DNA of 64,000 bases from Pseudomonadota bacterium (GCA_039028155.1 JBCCIS010000001.1:1-64000); one strand, 5' to 3'; counted from the first letter of the stretch, positions 1-7,896 are shown. Made by a program: numbers and translations. Notes: generated by a model not told the origin, from the sequence alone.

Positions 1-234
1 AGCGCACGATCGGAATGCTGGCATAGATAACGATCGCCGCGATCGCCGCGACATCGCCGACCTTGAACAGCATGATCACGGTGTGGCGCTCGCGTTTCAT
101 CCAGCTGGTCTGCGACACCTTCCAGACCTTCCCGTCCTTCATCTACCTGATCCCCGTGATCATGCTGTTCAAGGTCGGCGACGTCGCCGCCATTGCGGCG
201 ATCGTCATCTATGCCAGCATCCCGATCGTGCGCT
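1..234. repeat. Inverted near-duplication at the left edge (arms 1-80 and 155-234)
   Basis: The reverse complement of bases 1-80 matches bases 155-234 at 74 of 80 positions, with a 74 nt unpaired stretch (81-154) between the arms. All six differences fall at third codon positions of the permease frame and are synonymous, so both arms encode the same peptide stretch (starting VIMLFKVGDV) on opposite strands. The similarity stops abruptly at base 80, and the minus strand beyond it does not continue as a permease. This looks like a chimeric junction with a sister allele or paralogue rather than a biological hairpin. Confidence 0.85.
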
Positions 235-578
235 ACACGACGTTTGGTCTGAGGAACGTTCCGTCGGAAACCATCGAGGCCGCCATCGTGTCGGGCTGCA
301 CACCGTTCCAAATCCTGTGGAAGGTGCGCATGCCGCTGGCGATCCCGGAGATCATGCTGGGCATCAACCAGACGATCATGTTCTCGCTCTTCATGGTCAT
401 CATCGCCGCCTTCATCGGTACGACGGACTTAGGCCAGGAGATCTTCCGTGCGCTGACCTTCGCCGATGCCGGCAAGGGCATCGTGCTCGGGCTGTGTGTC
501 GCCTTCATGGGTCTGGCGGTTGACCGCCTGATCACCGAGTGGTCGGCAAACCGCAAGAAGCAGCTGGGTATCGCCTAG
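81..578 (+). CDS. ABC transporter permease, glycine betaine/proline (ProW) type, 3' fragment
   Basis: This is the C-terminal part of an inner-membrane permease of the BPD transport family. Visible are the stretch CDTFQTFPSFIYLIPVIMLF, hydrophobic membrane segments, and the cytoplasmic coupling loop (EAAIVSGCTPFQILWKVRMP) that contacts the ATPase. The end FIGTTDLGQEI...NRKKQLGIA is typical of ProW-like subunits for quaternary-amine osmolytes. An in-frame TTG at 63 is not credible as a start, because bases before about 81 belong to the inverted near-copy, so the real 5' portion is missing. A paralogue in a neighbouring transporter may explain the inverted arm. No substrate-binding protein or ATPase lies in the window. 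Confidence 0.85.
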   Translation: MWRSRFIQLVCDTFQTFPSFIYLIPVIMLFKVGDVAAIAAIVIYASIPIVRYTTFGLRNVPSETIEAAIVSGCTPFQILWKVRMPLAIPEIMLGINQTIMFSLFMVIIAAFIGTTDLGQEIFRALTFADAGKGIVLGLCVAFMGLAVDRLITEWSANRKKQLGIA

Positions 579-616
579 CGCGTAGCCAGTCCCAGCCGAG
601 CTAGCGACGAACCCGG

Positions 617-1273
617 CTAGATATCCAGGAACGGATTGAGCATCCGTCCGACCGGGCCGGTCAGGCGCAGCGGCGCGTCGGTCACCGCTAGGCAGATGCA
701 GTCTTCGCCCTCGTCCGCAATCGGCCGATGTTCGACAGAGGCGTCGCATTCGGCGACGTCGCCGCGCACGAAATGTCCGGTCTCATCGCTGAAGCCGCCG
801 GCAAGCACCAAGGTCAGCTCGGTACCCTCGTGGGTATGCGACGGCATCGCGGTGCCGGGCTTGATCCGCATCAGTCGGGTGTGAAAACCCTCGGCTTCCG
901 TCAGCAGCTCAACCTTCTGCAATCCCCGGAACGACTTCCAATCGAGCTGTTCGATGTCGCCGTTCAAATAGTCACGCAGCGGGCGCGGCACGCGGATGTC
1001 GATATCGCCGTCGGTTTCAGGCGCGGCCTGCGGCGCATCGTCTTCGGGTTCGTCAAGACGCGCGAGAATGCGGTCGATGCCGCCTTCGTCCAGGGGTGCG
1101 GCGTCCTGCTGTTCAAGCATAACGCCGCCCAGGGCTTCCATACGCTTCACTTCGGCGCGGCAGCGCGGGCATAGCGCCAGGTGGGTTGCAATGACCAGGG
1201 CTAGCGGCTCGTCCAACGAGCCAGCCGCATAGGCCATGAGAAGATCGTCGCCAGGATGATGTTTCGGGTTCAT
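617..1273 (-). CDS. chrR: ChrR-type anti-sigma factor with C-terminal cupin
   Basis: This 218-residue protein should bind and silence the sigma factor encoded just upstream until singlet oxygen or related stress releases it. The N-terminal zinc-binding anti-sigma domain has His5/His6, His31, Cys35 and Cys38, matching the H-x-H-CxxC pattern of Rhodobacter ChrR. The C-terminal cupin keeps the metal set His145, His147, Glu151 and His181 (the PSHTHEGTELTLVLAG stretch), which in ChrR is needed for the singlet-oxygen response. It overlaps rpoE by 4 nt (ATGA), so the two are translationally coupled and transcribed from the rpoE promoter. Confidence 0.93.
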   Translation of the reverse strand: MNPKHHPGDDLLMAYAAGSLDEPLALVIATHLALCPRCRAEVKRMEALGGVMLEQQDAAPLDEGGIDRILARLDEPEDDAPQAAPETDGDIDIRVPRPLRDYLNGDIEQLDWKSFRGLQKVELLTEAEGFHTRLMRIKPGTAMPSHTHEGTELTLVLAGGFSDETGHFVRGDVAECDASVEHRPIADEGEDCICLAVTDAPLRLTGPVGRMLNPFLDI

Positions 1274-1932
1274 GCGGGGGTCTCCAGCGCGTGACGCAGT
1301 TTAGCCATAGCCAAGCGCAAACGCGACTTTACGGTACCAAGGGGCAGCTCTAGCTCTTCAGCGATCATGCTGTGCGATTTGTCCTCGAAATAGGCCATGC
1401 GCAGCAGTCGTTCTTGCTCTTCCGGCAATTCGGCGACAGCAGCGTGCAACAGACGGCCCTGCTCCGCCAAGTCCACCACGTCATCTGCAGCCCGTGCCGG
1501 TTCGGGCAGCAGCGCCGGATCTTCTGGGTCAATCTCTGGCCGACGTGTCCTTCTAAGGCTATCGATGCGACGGTTACGCGCGATCGTAAACACCCAGGTG
1601 CTGACCGCCGCCTTGCTGCGGTCATATTGTTCGGCACGCCGCCAGACCGTCAGCATGACCTCCTGGGTGACGTCTTCGGCCGATTCCTTGTCGGCGCCCT
1701 GCCGCATCAAAAACGCCTTCACCCGCGGTCCCAACTGCCGGTAGAGCTCAACAAAAGCAGTCCGGTCGCGGCGCACGGCGATTGCGTGCATAAGTTCTTC
1801 GGGCGTCGGCTGAACCTCGGCCTCAGCGGTCGGCAACGGACGTTTTTCCTTCATCAGCACCGTTCCCAGCACCAATGTCGCCTTTCGCGCGGGCAAAGCT
1901 GCCGCTGACTCAACCGCAAGTGCACTTTGCAC
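1270..1932 (-). CDS. rpoE: ECF sigma factor RpoE, ChrR-controlled (ECF11-like)
   Basis: This 220-residue group IV sigma factor has region 2 (EDVTQEVMLTVWRRAEQYD) and region 4 (the helix-turn-helix SMIAEELELPLGTVKSRLRL). With ChrR it forms the classic singlet-oxygen response pair. I chose the GTG at 1930-1932 as start because GGAGG lies at 1939-1943, six bases upstream. An internal ATG 26 codons in has no such site, although the first 26 residues look non-conserved. The promoter upstream matches the sigma factor's own expected recognition sequence, implying autoregulation. Confidence 0.93.
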   Translation of the reverse strand: MQSALAVESAAALPARKATLVLGTVLMKEKRPLPTAEAEVQPTPEELMHAIAVRRDRTAFVELYRQLGPRVKAFLMRQGADKESAEDVTQEVMLTVWRRAEQYDRSKAAVSTWVFTIARNRRIDSLRRTRRPEIDPEDPALLPEPARAADDVVDLAEQGRLLHAAVAELPEEQERLLRMAYFEDKSHSMIAEELELPLGTVKSRLRLAMAKLRHALETPA

Positions 1933-1957
1933 AGTTTTCCTCCCACATTTACAGGCC

Positions 1958-1987
1958 TACCTACGCTGCCAGTCAGCCAGCGGATCA
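1958..1987 (-). promoter_or_regulatory. Predicted RpoE-dependent promoter of rpoE-chrR
   Basis: On the minus strand TGATCC (1987-1982) is followed by exactly 18 bases and then TAGGTA (1963-1958). As I recall, TGATC(C) with an 18-base spacer and a TA-rich -10 is the layout of Rhodobacter sphaeroides RpoE promoters. Initiation near 1951 would leave a leader of about 19 nt containing the GGAGG of rpoE. The same layout recurs at 2049-2078 and, with one change in the -35, at 7422-7451. Confidence 0.75.
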
Positions 1988-2048
1988 CCGGTCAATGAGC
2001 CTGGACGCAAGTTCGGTCAATACGGGTAACTGACTGGCGGACACGGGC

Positions 2049-2078
2049 TGATCCGGCATCCCGGGGATGGCGTATACG
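2049..2078 (+). promoter_or_regulatory. Predicted RpoE-dependent promoter of the FAD-oxidoreductase/CFA operon
   Basis: TGATCC at 2049-2054, an 18-base spacer, and TATACG at 2073-2078. The -35 and spacing are identical to the divergent rpoE promoter 62 bases away. A start near 2085 would give a leader of about 86 nt before the ATG at 2171. This places the lipid-modification operon directly under RpoE. Confidence 0.7.
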
Positions 2079-2170
2079 CAACCGAACAAACCATTGCGGA
2101 ACGCCCGGCGCCTTCGAGATCAAGAAGGTCCGGTTGCTGGGCCCAAAATCGGCCCGAGGAACGACTCTTC

Positions 2171-3502
2171 ATGAAGATTGCGGTTATCGGTGGCGGTATC
2201 GCCGGCCTCAGCGCGGCCTGGCTTTTGTGCCGCCGGCACGACGTCAGCCTCTATGAGGGCGCCGGGCGGCTTGGCGGCCACGCCAATACGGTCGATGTCG
2301 CACTCCATGGCGAGACAGTCCCGGTCGACGCCGGCTTCATTGTCTATAACGAGCACAACTATCCGCATCTGACCCGCCTGTTCGATGCACTCGATGTGGC
2401 AACGGTGGCCAGTAACATGTCGTTCGCCATCTCGTTGAATGGCGGCAGGTTCGAATACGCCGGCAGCAGCCGAGGGCTCTTCGCGCAGCCAAGTAACGTC
2501 CTGCGCCCCACATTCTGGCAACTGGTACGCGATCTCCTTCGGTTCTACCGGAGCGCGCCCAGCTTCGCCGCCCGCCACGATCTCGACGCCATGACGCTTG
2601 GCGACCTGCTTCGTCAGGGCGGCTATTCAGATCTCCTGGCGCGCCGCCACATCCTGCCGATGGCGGCCGCCATCTGGTCGTCCAAGCTCACCGACATCCT
2701 GGACTTTCCGGCCCGCACCTTTGTGCAGTTCTTCGAAAACCACGGCCTGTTCAGTCTGGGCGAGAGGCCGCAATGGCGCAGCGTCCTGGGCGGAAGCCGC
2801 AACTATGTGGACGCGCTCGCCGCGCCGTTCCGCGACAACGTTCACCTGGCGACACCGGTCACCGCGCTGCGGCGCACACCGGCCGGTGTTTTCGTGCGTG
2901 ACAATACCGGTCACGAACAGCGTTTTGACGAGGTTGTCGTCGCGGCCCATGCGAACCAGGCGCTCGCCATGCTCGGCGACGGCGCCAGTGACGCGGAACG
3001 CCGGATCCTCGGCGCCTTCCGATATCAAGAAAACGACGCCGTCATGCACAGCGATACTGCTTTGATGCCGCGCCGCCGCCGCGCCTGGTCAAGCTGGAAC
3101 TATATGAGCGACGGCTGTCTCGATGATCTCGACCAGGTGTCGGTCAGCTATTGGATGAACCGATTGCAACGGCTGCCAACGAACCACGACGTGTTCGTTA
3201 CGCTTAACCCGGAGCGCCAACCGTCGCGCGATCTGACCCATGCCGCGTTCACATATCATCACCCGCAATTCGACAAGGCGGCGCTCGACGCGCAGCACGA
3301 ACTGCCGACCATCCAGGGTTACGATCGCATCTGGTTCTGCGGCAGCTATTGCGGTTATGGTTTTCACGAGGACGGCCTTCAGGCCGGCATTGCGGTCGCC
3401 GAGGCGTTCGGCGTGACGCCGCCCTGGGCCAACGACGTGACACCCATGAGCCCTGCCTGGCGAGCCGTCATGCCCGCGACACCGGCGATGGCCGCGGAAT
3501 AG
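2171..3502 (+). CDS. FAD-dependent amine-oxidase-like oxidoreductase of the RpoE regulon
   Basis: This 443-residue flavoprotein has an N-terminal Rossmann motif (IGGGIAGLSAAW, about residues 6-17) followed by the FAD ribose-binding region (YEGAGRLGGHANT). The C-terminal stretch IWFCGSYCGYGFHEDGLQAG is typical of the FAD-contacting end of this family. Homologues sit beside DUF1365 and cyclopropane synthase genes in singlet-oxygen regulons, and in Rhodobacter related genes take part in modifying phospholipid acyl chains. The exact reaction here (acyl desaturation or oxidation) is inferred. It opens a tightly packed operon behind an RpoE-type promoter; GAGGA lies about 10 bases before the ATG. 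Confidence 0.85.
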   Translation: MKIAVIGGGIAGLSAAWLLCRRHDVSLYEGAGRLGGHANTVDVALHGETVPVDAGFIVYNEHNYPHLTRLFDALDVATVASNMSFAISLNGGRFEYAGSSRGLFAQPSNVLRPTFWQLVRDLLRFYRSAPSFAARHDLDAMTLGDLLRQGGYSDLLARRHILPMAAAIWSSKLTDILDFPARTFVQFFENHGLFSLGERPQWRSVLGGSRNYVDALAAPFRDNVHLATPVTALRRTPAGVFVRDNTGHEQRFDEVVVAAHANQALAMLGDGASDAERRILGAFRYQENDAVMHSDTALMPRRRRAWSSWNYMSDGCLDDLDQVSVSYWMNRLQRLPTNHDVFVTLNPERQPSRDLTHAAFTYHHPQFDKAALDAQHELPTIQGYDRIWFCGSYCGYGFHEDGLQAGIAVAEAFGVTPPWANDVTPMSPAWRAVMPATPAMAAE

Positions 3503-3509
3503 CAGAGCG

Positions 3510-4331
3510 ATGGCAGCTGTCGTCACCAAGAAGAAAGAACCGTCCTGCCTTTACTTCGGGCGTGTCATGCACAAGCGGCTGATACCGTTCCGCCACCGCT
3601 TGGACTTTCGCATCTTCTCGCTGTTTATCGACCTCGATGCCCTGCCCCGCTTGTCCCGGCGCCTGCGTCTCTTCTCGCACAACCGGTGGAACATCTTCAG
3701 CTTCATGGACAGGGATCACGGGCCGCGCGACGGCAGCGCGCTTAGACCATGGCTCGATACGCAACTTAACGACGCCGGCATTGATCTCGACGGCGGGCCG
3801 GTGCGCCTTCTGTGTTTCCCGCGCATACTTGGCTACGTCTTCAATCCGCTGACGATCTGGTTTTGCCATCACAGCAGCGGGCGATTGAAGGCCGTTCTTT
3901 ACGAAGTCTCCAACACGTTTGGCGAACGGCACAGCTATCTGATCCCCGTCGACGCCGGTCATACGGTGGGCAAGACGGTTCGCCAGTCATGCGCCAAACG
4001 GTTTTATGTCTCACCGTTCATCACCATGAACGCGACCTATCACTTTCGCCTGACCGAGCCGGGTGAACGTCTGTCTGTCCTGATCCGGCAGTGGACCGAT
4101 GACGGCGAATTGCTGCTCGCCGCCCAGACCGGCACATGCGTGACCCTGCGTGACCGTTCGCTCATCCGTGCCTTTATCAGTTATCCGCTGATGACGCTGA
4201 AGGTTATCGCCGCCATCCACTGGCATGCCTTCCGCCTGTGGCGCAAGGGCGCGGTCGTGGAACCCCGTCCCGACGCGCCGGCCGATGCCGTTACCCATGT
4301 CGTGCCGCGGTTCGGCCAGGCCGCGGAATGA
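3510..4331 (+). CDS. DUF1365 family protein
   Basis: This 273-residue protein begins with the family pattern LYFGRVMHKRLIPFRHRLDFRIF, written here only in part, and contains the conserved RLLCFPRILGYVFNPLTIWF and FYVSPFI stretches. The biochemical role of DUF1365 is not established to my knowledge. Its near-invariant linkage to the preceding FAD oxidoreductase and the following CFA synthase suggests a step in acyl-chain modification of membrane phospholipids. It lies 8 nt after the oxidoreductase stop and 15 nt before the synthase. No clear signal peptide is visible, and a basic hydrophobic segment near residue 215 may contact the membrane. Confidence 0.85.
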   Translation: MAAVVTKKKEPSCLYFGRVMHKRLIPFRHRLDFRIFSLFIDLDALPRLSRRLRLFSHNRWNIFSFMDRDHGPRDGSALRPWLDTQLNDAGIDLDGGPVRLLCFPRILGYVFNPLTIWFCHHSSGRLKAVLYEVSNTFGERHSYLIPVDAGHTVGKTVRQSCAKRFYVSPFITMNATYHFRLTEPGERLSVLIRQWTDDGELLLAAQTGTCVTLRDRSLIRAFISYPLMTLKVIAAIHWHAFRLWRKGAVVEPRPDAPADAVTHVVPRFGQAAE

Positions 4332-4345
4332 GATAGAAGACAATC

Positions 4346-5554
4346 ATGGCAACCCAAATCGACTACGGCACCAACACCGGTAGCGGCCTCGCTGAGCGTG
4401 TGGTGCTCGCCATGGCCGAACGTATCGAAGCCGGGGAACTGGTCATCACCCTGCCCTATGGCGTCGATCGGCTGTTCAAAGGCCCAAAGCCTGGTCCGAC
4501 CGCGGCCTTGCAGATTGACCATCCCCGTGCCTATCGCCGCCTGCTGTTCGGCGGCACGATGGGTTTCGCCGAAGCCTACATGGACGGCGATGTCGACACG
4601 CCGGACCTCGCGGCACTTGTCGACCTCATGATCAAGAACCAGGCCGCCTTGCTCGGCGCTCTCGACAAACAGCGCTGGACGCGCGTGCTGAAGCGCGTGG
4701 CGCACAAACTGCGGCCGAACTCGCGGCGTGGCGCACGGCGCAACATTGCCCATCATTATGATCTCGGTAACGACTTCTACGCCCAATGGCTCGATCGTTC
4801 GATGACCTACTCATCGGCGATGTTCGATCACCCCGACCAATCGATCGCGGACGCCCAGGACAACAAGTACCGCAACATCGCACGCCTTGCGCGGATTGGC
4901 ACCGACGATAGTGTGTTGGAAATCGGCTGTGGCTGGGGCGGATTCTGCAGCTGGGCAGCGCGCAACATAGGTTGTCGGGTTACCGCGATTACCATTTCAC
5001 CGGCCCAGTATGCCTTTGCCGCCGAACGCCTGCACAACGAGGGGCTGAACGACAAGGTCGACCTGCGCTTGCAGGATTATCGCGACACCGACGGCACCTA
5101 TGACGGTATCGTCTCGATCGAGATGGTCGAAGCGGTTGGCGAAACCTATTGGCCGGCGTATTTCCAAACGCTGCGCAACCGGCTGCGCCCCGGCGGTCGT
5201 GCGGCGCTGCAGTCGATTACTATCGATGAAGCGTATTTCGAGTCCTATCGGCGCAGCGTCGACTTCATCCAGCAGTACATCTTTCCCGGCGGCATGCTGC
5301 CTTCCCCAACGCGGCTTCACGCCGAGGCCGAGCAAGCCGGCCTGACGCGCGTGGAGACAGAGAGGTTTGGTCCCGACTACGCTCGAACGCTGGCGTATTG
5401 GCGGCGTGCATTCGACACCGCCTGGCCACAGATCCAAACGCTTGGTTTCGACGAACGGTTCCGGCGCATGTGGCAGTACTATCTGATCTACTGCGAGGCA
5501 GGCTTCAACATCGGACGGATCGACGTGCTGCAGACCGCCCTGTCGCGCGACTGA
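4346..5554 (+). CDS. cfa: Cyclopropane-fatty-acid synthase family methyltransferase
   Basis: This 402-residue SAM-dependent enzyme methylates unsaturated acyl chains of membrane phospholipids. Visible are HHYDLGNDFYAQWLDRSMTY, the SAM-binding motif VLEIGCGWGGF, the stretch SIEMVEAVGETYWPAYF, and the C-terminal YCEAGFNIGRIDV signature. In the RpoE/ChrR regulon the homologue can be either a true cyclopropane synthase or a UfaM-like enzyme that makes methylated acyl chains for furan fatty acids, and sequence reading cannot separate them. It follows DUF1365 by 15 nt, so it shares the predicted RpoE promoter at 2049-2078. Confidence 0.9.
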   Translation: MATQIDYGTNTGSGLAERVVLAMAERIEAGELVITLPYGVDRLFKGPKPGPTAALQIDHPRAYRRLLFGGTMGFAEAYMDGDVDTPDLAALVDLMIKNQAALLGALDKQRWTRVLKRVAHKLRPNSRRGARRNIAHHYDLGNDFYAQWLDRSMTYSSAMFDHPDQSIADAQDNKYRNIARLARIGTDDSVLEIGCGWGGFCSWAARNIGCRVTAITISPAQYAFAAERLHNEGLNDKVDLRLQDYRDTDGTYDGIVSIEMVEAVGETYWPAYFQTLRNRLRPGGRAALQSITIDEAYFESYRRSVDFIQQYIFPGGMLPSPTRLHAEAEQAGLTRVETERFGPDYARTLAYWRRAFDTAWPQIQTLGFDERFRRMWQYYLIYCEAGFNIGRIDVLQTALSRD

Positions 5555-5591
5555 GGCTCACGAACCAGTAGCCTGTGAGAGCCCTAACCCG

Positions 5592-6236
5592 ATGAGTGAT
5601 CGTCTAACAGGTGCGACCCGTATGACTTCATATGCTGTGCTGGAAACAACGCCGACGTCTTTGCCGGTCCTTCGCCCAATGAACAACAAGAACAACACCG
5701 CACACTGGCCGCCACTTCTGATTGAAGAGTACTTTGCCGGCCGGACAACAGCGTGGGGGTTGTTTCGCGACCGCTTTGGCGTCGTGCGCCGGCAATTCAA
5801 CGTCTCCATCGACGGTACGTGGGATGATGAGACGCTGACGCTGGTTGAGGATTTCGTCTACGACGACGGTGAAAAAGAGCGGCGGATCTGGACGATCGAG
5901 AAGATCGGCGATGGCACCTATAGCGGCCGCGCCGACGGCGTAATCGGCGCGGCAAGCGGTCGCGCACACGCCAATACGCTAAACTGGCGTTATCGCTTCG
6001 CGCTCAATGTGGGAACGCGAACCTGGCACGTTACCTTTGACGACTGGCTGTTTCTGCAATCCGATGGCGTGTTGATCAACCGCGCCGACGTTACAAAGTT
6101 TGGCTTCAGACTGGGCGAGGTTGTGCTGGTCTTCGTCAAGCAGGCGGCTGACCTGTCGACCGCTGGTGACGGCGCCGAAGCGATGGAAACAATCGTCAAT
6201 CCTTCAGGGCAAGGCGGCGGCGTATCATGCCTATGA
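5592..6236 (+). CDS. DUF3833 family protein
   Basis: The 214-residue product contains the DUF3833 core from about residue 42 on (LLIEEYFAGRTTAWGLFRDRFG, RQFNVSIDG, LNWRYRFAL, FDDWLFLQSDGVLINRADVTKFGFRLGEV). DUF3833 proteins, of unknown activity, travel with CFA synthase and DUF1365. Most begin with a lipoprotein signal; none is seen here, so the first 30-40 codons may be untranslated and an internal ATG (M30) is possible. The 3' end overlaps the convergent SnoaL-like gene by 41 nt. A TGATCG-N18-TATGAC pair inside its 5' end (5597-5626) resembles a weak RpoE promoter. Confidence 0.75.
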   Translation: MSDRLTGATRMTSYAVLETTPTSLPVLRPMNNKNNTAHWPPLLIEEYFAGRTTAWGLFRDRFGVVRRQFNVSIDGTWDDETLTLVEDFVYDDGEKERRIWTIEKIGDGTYSGRADGVIGAASGRAHANTLNWRYRFALNVGTRTWHVTFDDWLFLQSDGVLINRADVTKFGFRLGEVVLVFVKQAADLSTAGDGAEAMETIVNPSGQGGGVSCL

Positions 6237-6642
6237 CGTGTCGCAGGACCGGCAGGCGTCCGTAAAACTGGCTGCCTGAATCCCAGTGATCGAGATGTTG
6301 GGTAACGCGGTCTGTGTCGTCAAAGTGCACTTCGCTCATGCCATCGATTGTCCAGGGTGCGCCCGTCTTCTTTGAGCGGAACGAAAACGTCCAGCGCAGA
6401 TAGACCGTGCGGTGCGAGATCGCCCGGTCGGTAATGACGAACGCGGGTTCGCGCGTATCCTCGAACATCCGTCCAAGCGCGGCGCGAAAGCTGGCGACCC
6501 CCACAACATCGTTGAAGGGGTCGCGAAACCGCACATTGGGATGGCAGAGCATATCGAGACATTGAAGCGTCTCCGGCTTCAACGTCTCGAAGAAACTGCA
6601 ATAGGCGGCAACCGCTTCTTCCAGCTTTGTTTCGTCGATCAC
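6196..6642 (-). CDS. SnoaL/NTF2-like family protein
   Basis: A small cone-shaped NTF2-fold protein of about 148 residues. The pattern HPNVRFRDPFNDVVGVASFRAAL followed by YLRWTFSFRSKKT and HLDHWDSGSQFYGRLPVLR is that of SnoaL-like proteins found next to an SDR in ChrR regulons. I chose the GTG at 6642-6640 because it overlaps the SDR stop as GTGA; a longer reading from 6717 would overlap the SDR gene by 79 nt. Its function in lipid or oxidative chemistry is unproven. Its 3' end overlaps the opposing DUF3833 gene by 41 nt. Confidence 0.8.
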   Translation of the reverse strand: MIDETKLEEAVAAYCSFFETLKPETLQCLDMLCHPNVRFRDPFNDVVGVASFRAALGRMFEDTREPAFVITDRAISHRTVYLRWTFSFRSKKTGAPWTIDGMSEVHFDDTDRVTQHLDHWDSGSQFYGRLPVLRHVIGMIRRRLALKD

Positions 6643-7415
6643 GTCGCACGCACCAAGCGTCGCGTCACCGCAAAGGCGAGCCGCGGCGGTAACATGTCGA
6701 GAAGCTTCAACAAGCAAGCCAGCCGGCGGGGGAAGATGATCTCGAAACGGGTGGAGCGAAGCCCCCGATAGAACGCTTCGGCGGCCTTGTCAGGCTCCAT
6801 CAGAAACGGCATCGGGAAGGTGTTCTTGTCAGTCAACGGCGTGCGCACGAAACCAGGATTAACGATCTGCATATGGACACCGTAGCCGTCCAGTTCCGGC
6901 TTCAAGGACTGCGCGAGATTGATCAGGCCCGCCTTGGTCATGCCATAGGCCGCGGCGCTGGGCAGGCCATGATAACCGGCGACCGACGCAACGATGGCGA
7001 TCGAACCGCCGTGGCGCGCGATCATCTGGGGTAACACCGCCTCCAGACAATGGACAGTGCCCATCAAGTTGAGATCGATGAGCGTTCGAAACGTCCCGGC
7101 ATCTAAGGATGCGGCCGCAACCGGTTCATGTGTGCCGGCGTTCAGGACCGCCTGATCGATCTGACCGAAGTCACGCTCGATCGACGCGACGGTCGCCGCC
7201 ACGGCGGCGCGATCCGTGACGTCGAGCGGATAGGCATGGATGTCACCCTTCAACCCCGCCGACTGGTCCACCACCTCAGCCAGCGCGGCGGCGCGGCGTG
7301 CGGACACAGCGACGTGCCAGCCGTCCTCCGCCATGCGCCGCGCCAGAGCCGCGCCCAGACCCGAACTGGCGCCTGTGATCCAGGCGCATGGTTGTCCCGT
7401 TTGTTCAACCGTCAT
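6639..7415 (-). CDS. Short-chain dehydrogenase/reductase of the RpoE regulon
   Basis: A 258-residue NAD(P)-dependent SDR with the cofactor motif TGASSGLGAALARRM, the NAG motif (VLNAGTH) and the catalytic Ser with YGMTK (Tyr-x-x-x-Lys). The C-terminal part is basic and hydrophobic, as in SDRs acting on membrane lipids. Together with the coupled SnoaL-like protein it is a regular member of the RpoE/ChrR-linked gene set. A CGATCC-N18-TAAACG promoter ends only 6 nt before the ATG, so the transcript may be leaderless. Confidence 0.88.
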   Translation of the reverse strand: MTVEQTGQPCAWITGASSGLGAALARRMAEDGWHVAVSARRAAALAEVVDQSAGLKGDIHAYPLDVTDRAAVAATVASIERDFGQIDQAVLNAGTHEPVAAASLDAGTFRTLIDLNLMGTVHCLEAVLPQMIARHGGSIAIVASVAGYHGLPSAAAYGMTKAGLINLAQSLKPELDGYGVHMQIVNPGFVRTPLTDKNTFPMPFLMEPDKAAEAFYRGLRSTRFEIIFPRRLACLLKLLDMLPPRLAFAVTRRLVRAT

Positions 7416-7421
7416 GATCGC

Positions 7422-7451
7422 CGTTTACGTCGTGGTTGCACCGTTGGATCG
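7422..7451 (-). promoter_or_regulatory. Predicted RpoE-type promoter of the SDR-SnoaL operon
   Basis: On the minus strand CGATCC (7451-7446), 18 bases, then TAAACG (7427-7422). It differs from the two TGATCC promoters at 1958-2078 only in the first base of the -35, and it keeps the 18-base spacer. Only six bases separate the -10 from the SDR start codon, so initiation would fall at or next to the A of ATG. Confidence 0.6.
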
Positions 7452-7470
7452 GCCATGGCGGCAGGCCGCG

Positions 7471-7896
7471 TCAGGATGCCGCTTTCTTGTCGCGGTGATA
7501 GGTCAGCGCCGATGCAATGCACGACGCCACCATCGCGCTCGGCAGGGCATCGTTCTTGTCGAAGACGATGGCGCGATTGCCCTCGAACGTCAGATCATCG
7601 CCAAACTGGGCGCGGAACGTTTCAATCAGGCTGGTATTGCAGTTGAAGTAGAGGGCGTAGCGCGTCGGTGAAGCCTTCTTCCAGCCGATCCGGATCGTGC
7701 TACCGCTTTTCGATGCCTCGGTCAGATAGGCCGGCTCGCCCCATTTCAGTGTCTCCGTCAATGGCCCAACGCCATCCATGGCGTCAGCCGTCTCGAAGAT
7801 AAGATCGCGCAGGGCCAACATGCGCAGACGCAAGGCCGTCGGCGCCGCGTCAAAGGCGGCGCAGACAGATTGTTCGATTTGAGGTGCCATGGCCAT
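7471..7896 (-). CDS. DUF1801 domain protein (YdhG-like)
   Basis: This 141-residue protein has the DUF1801 pattern: RDLIFETADAMDGVGPLTETLKWGEPAYL, then STIRIGWK and YALYFNCNTSLIETFRAQFG, ending in a helical tail. The fold is related to the iron-chaperone-like YdhG group, but the molecular role is unknown. It is upstream of the SDR operon on the same strand, separated by 55 nt carrying that operon's own promoter, so it is probably not part of the RpoE regulon. A copy of the palindromic repeat family lies 30 nt before its start. Confidence 0.75.
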   Translation of the reverse strand: MAMAPQIEQSVCAAFDAAPTALRLRMLALRDLIFETADAMDGVGPLTETLKWGEPAYLTEASKSGSTIRIGWKKASPTRYALYFNCNTSLIETFRAQFGDDLTFEGNRAIVFDKNDALPSAMVASCIASALTYHRDKKAAS

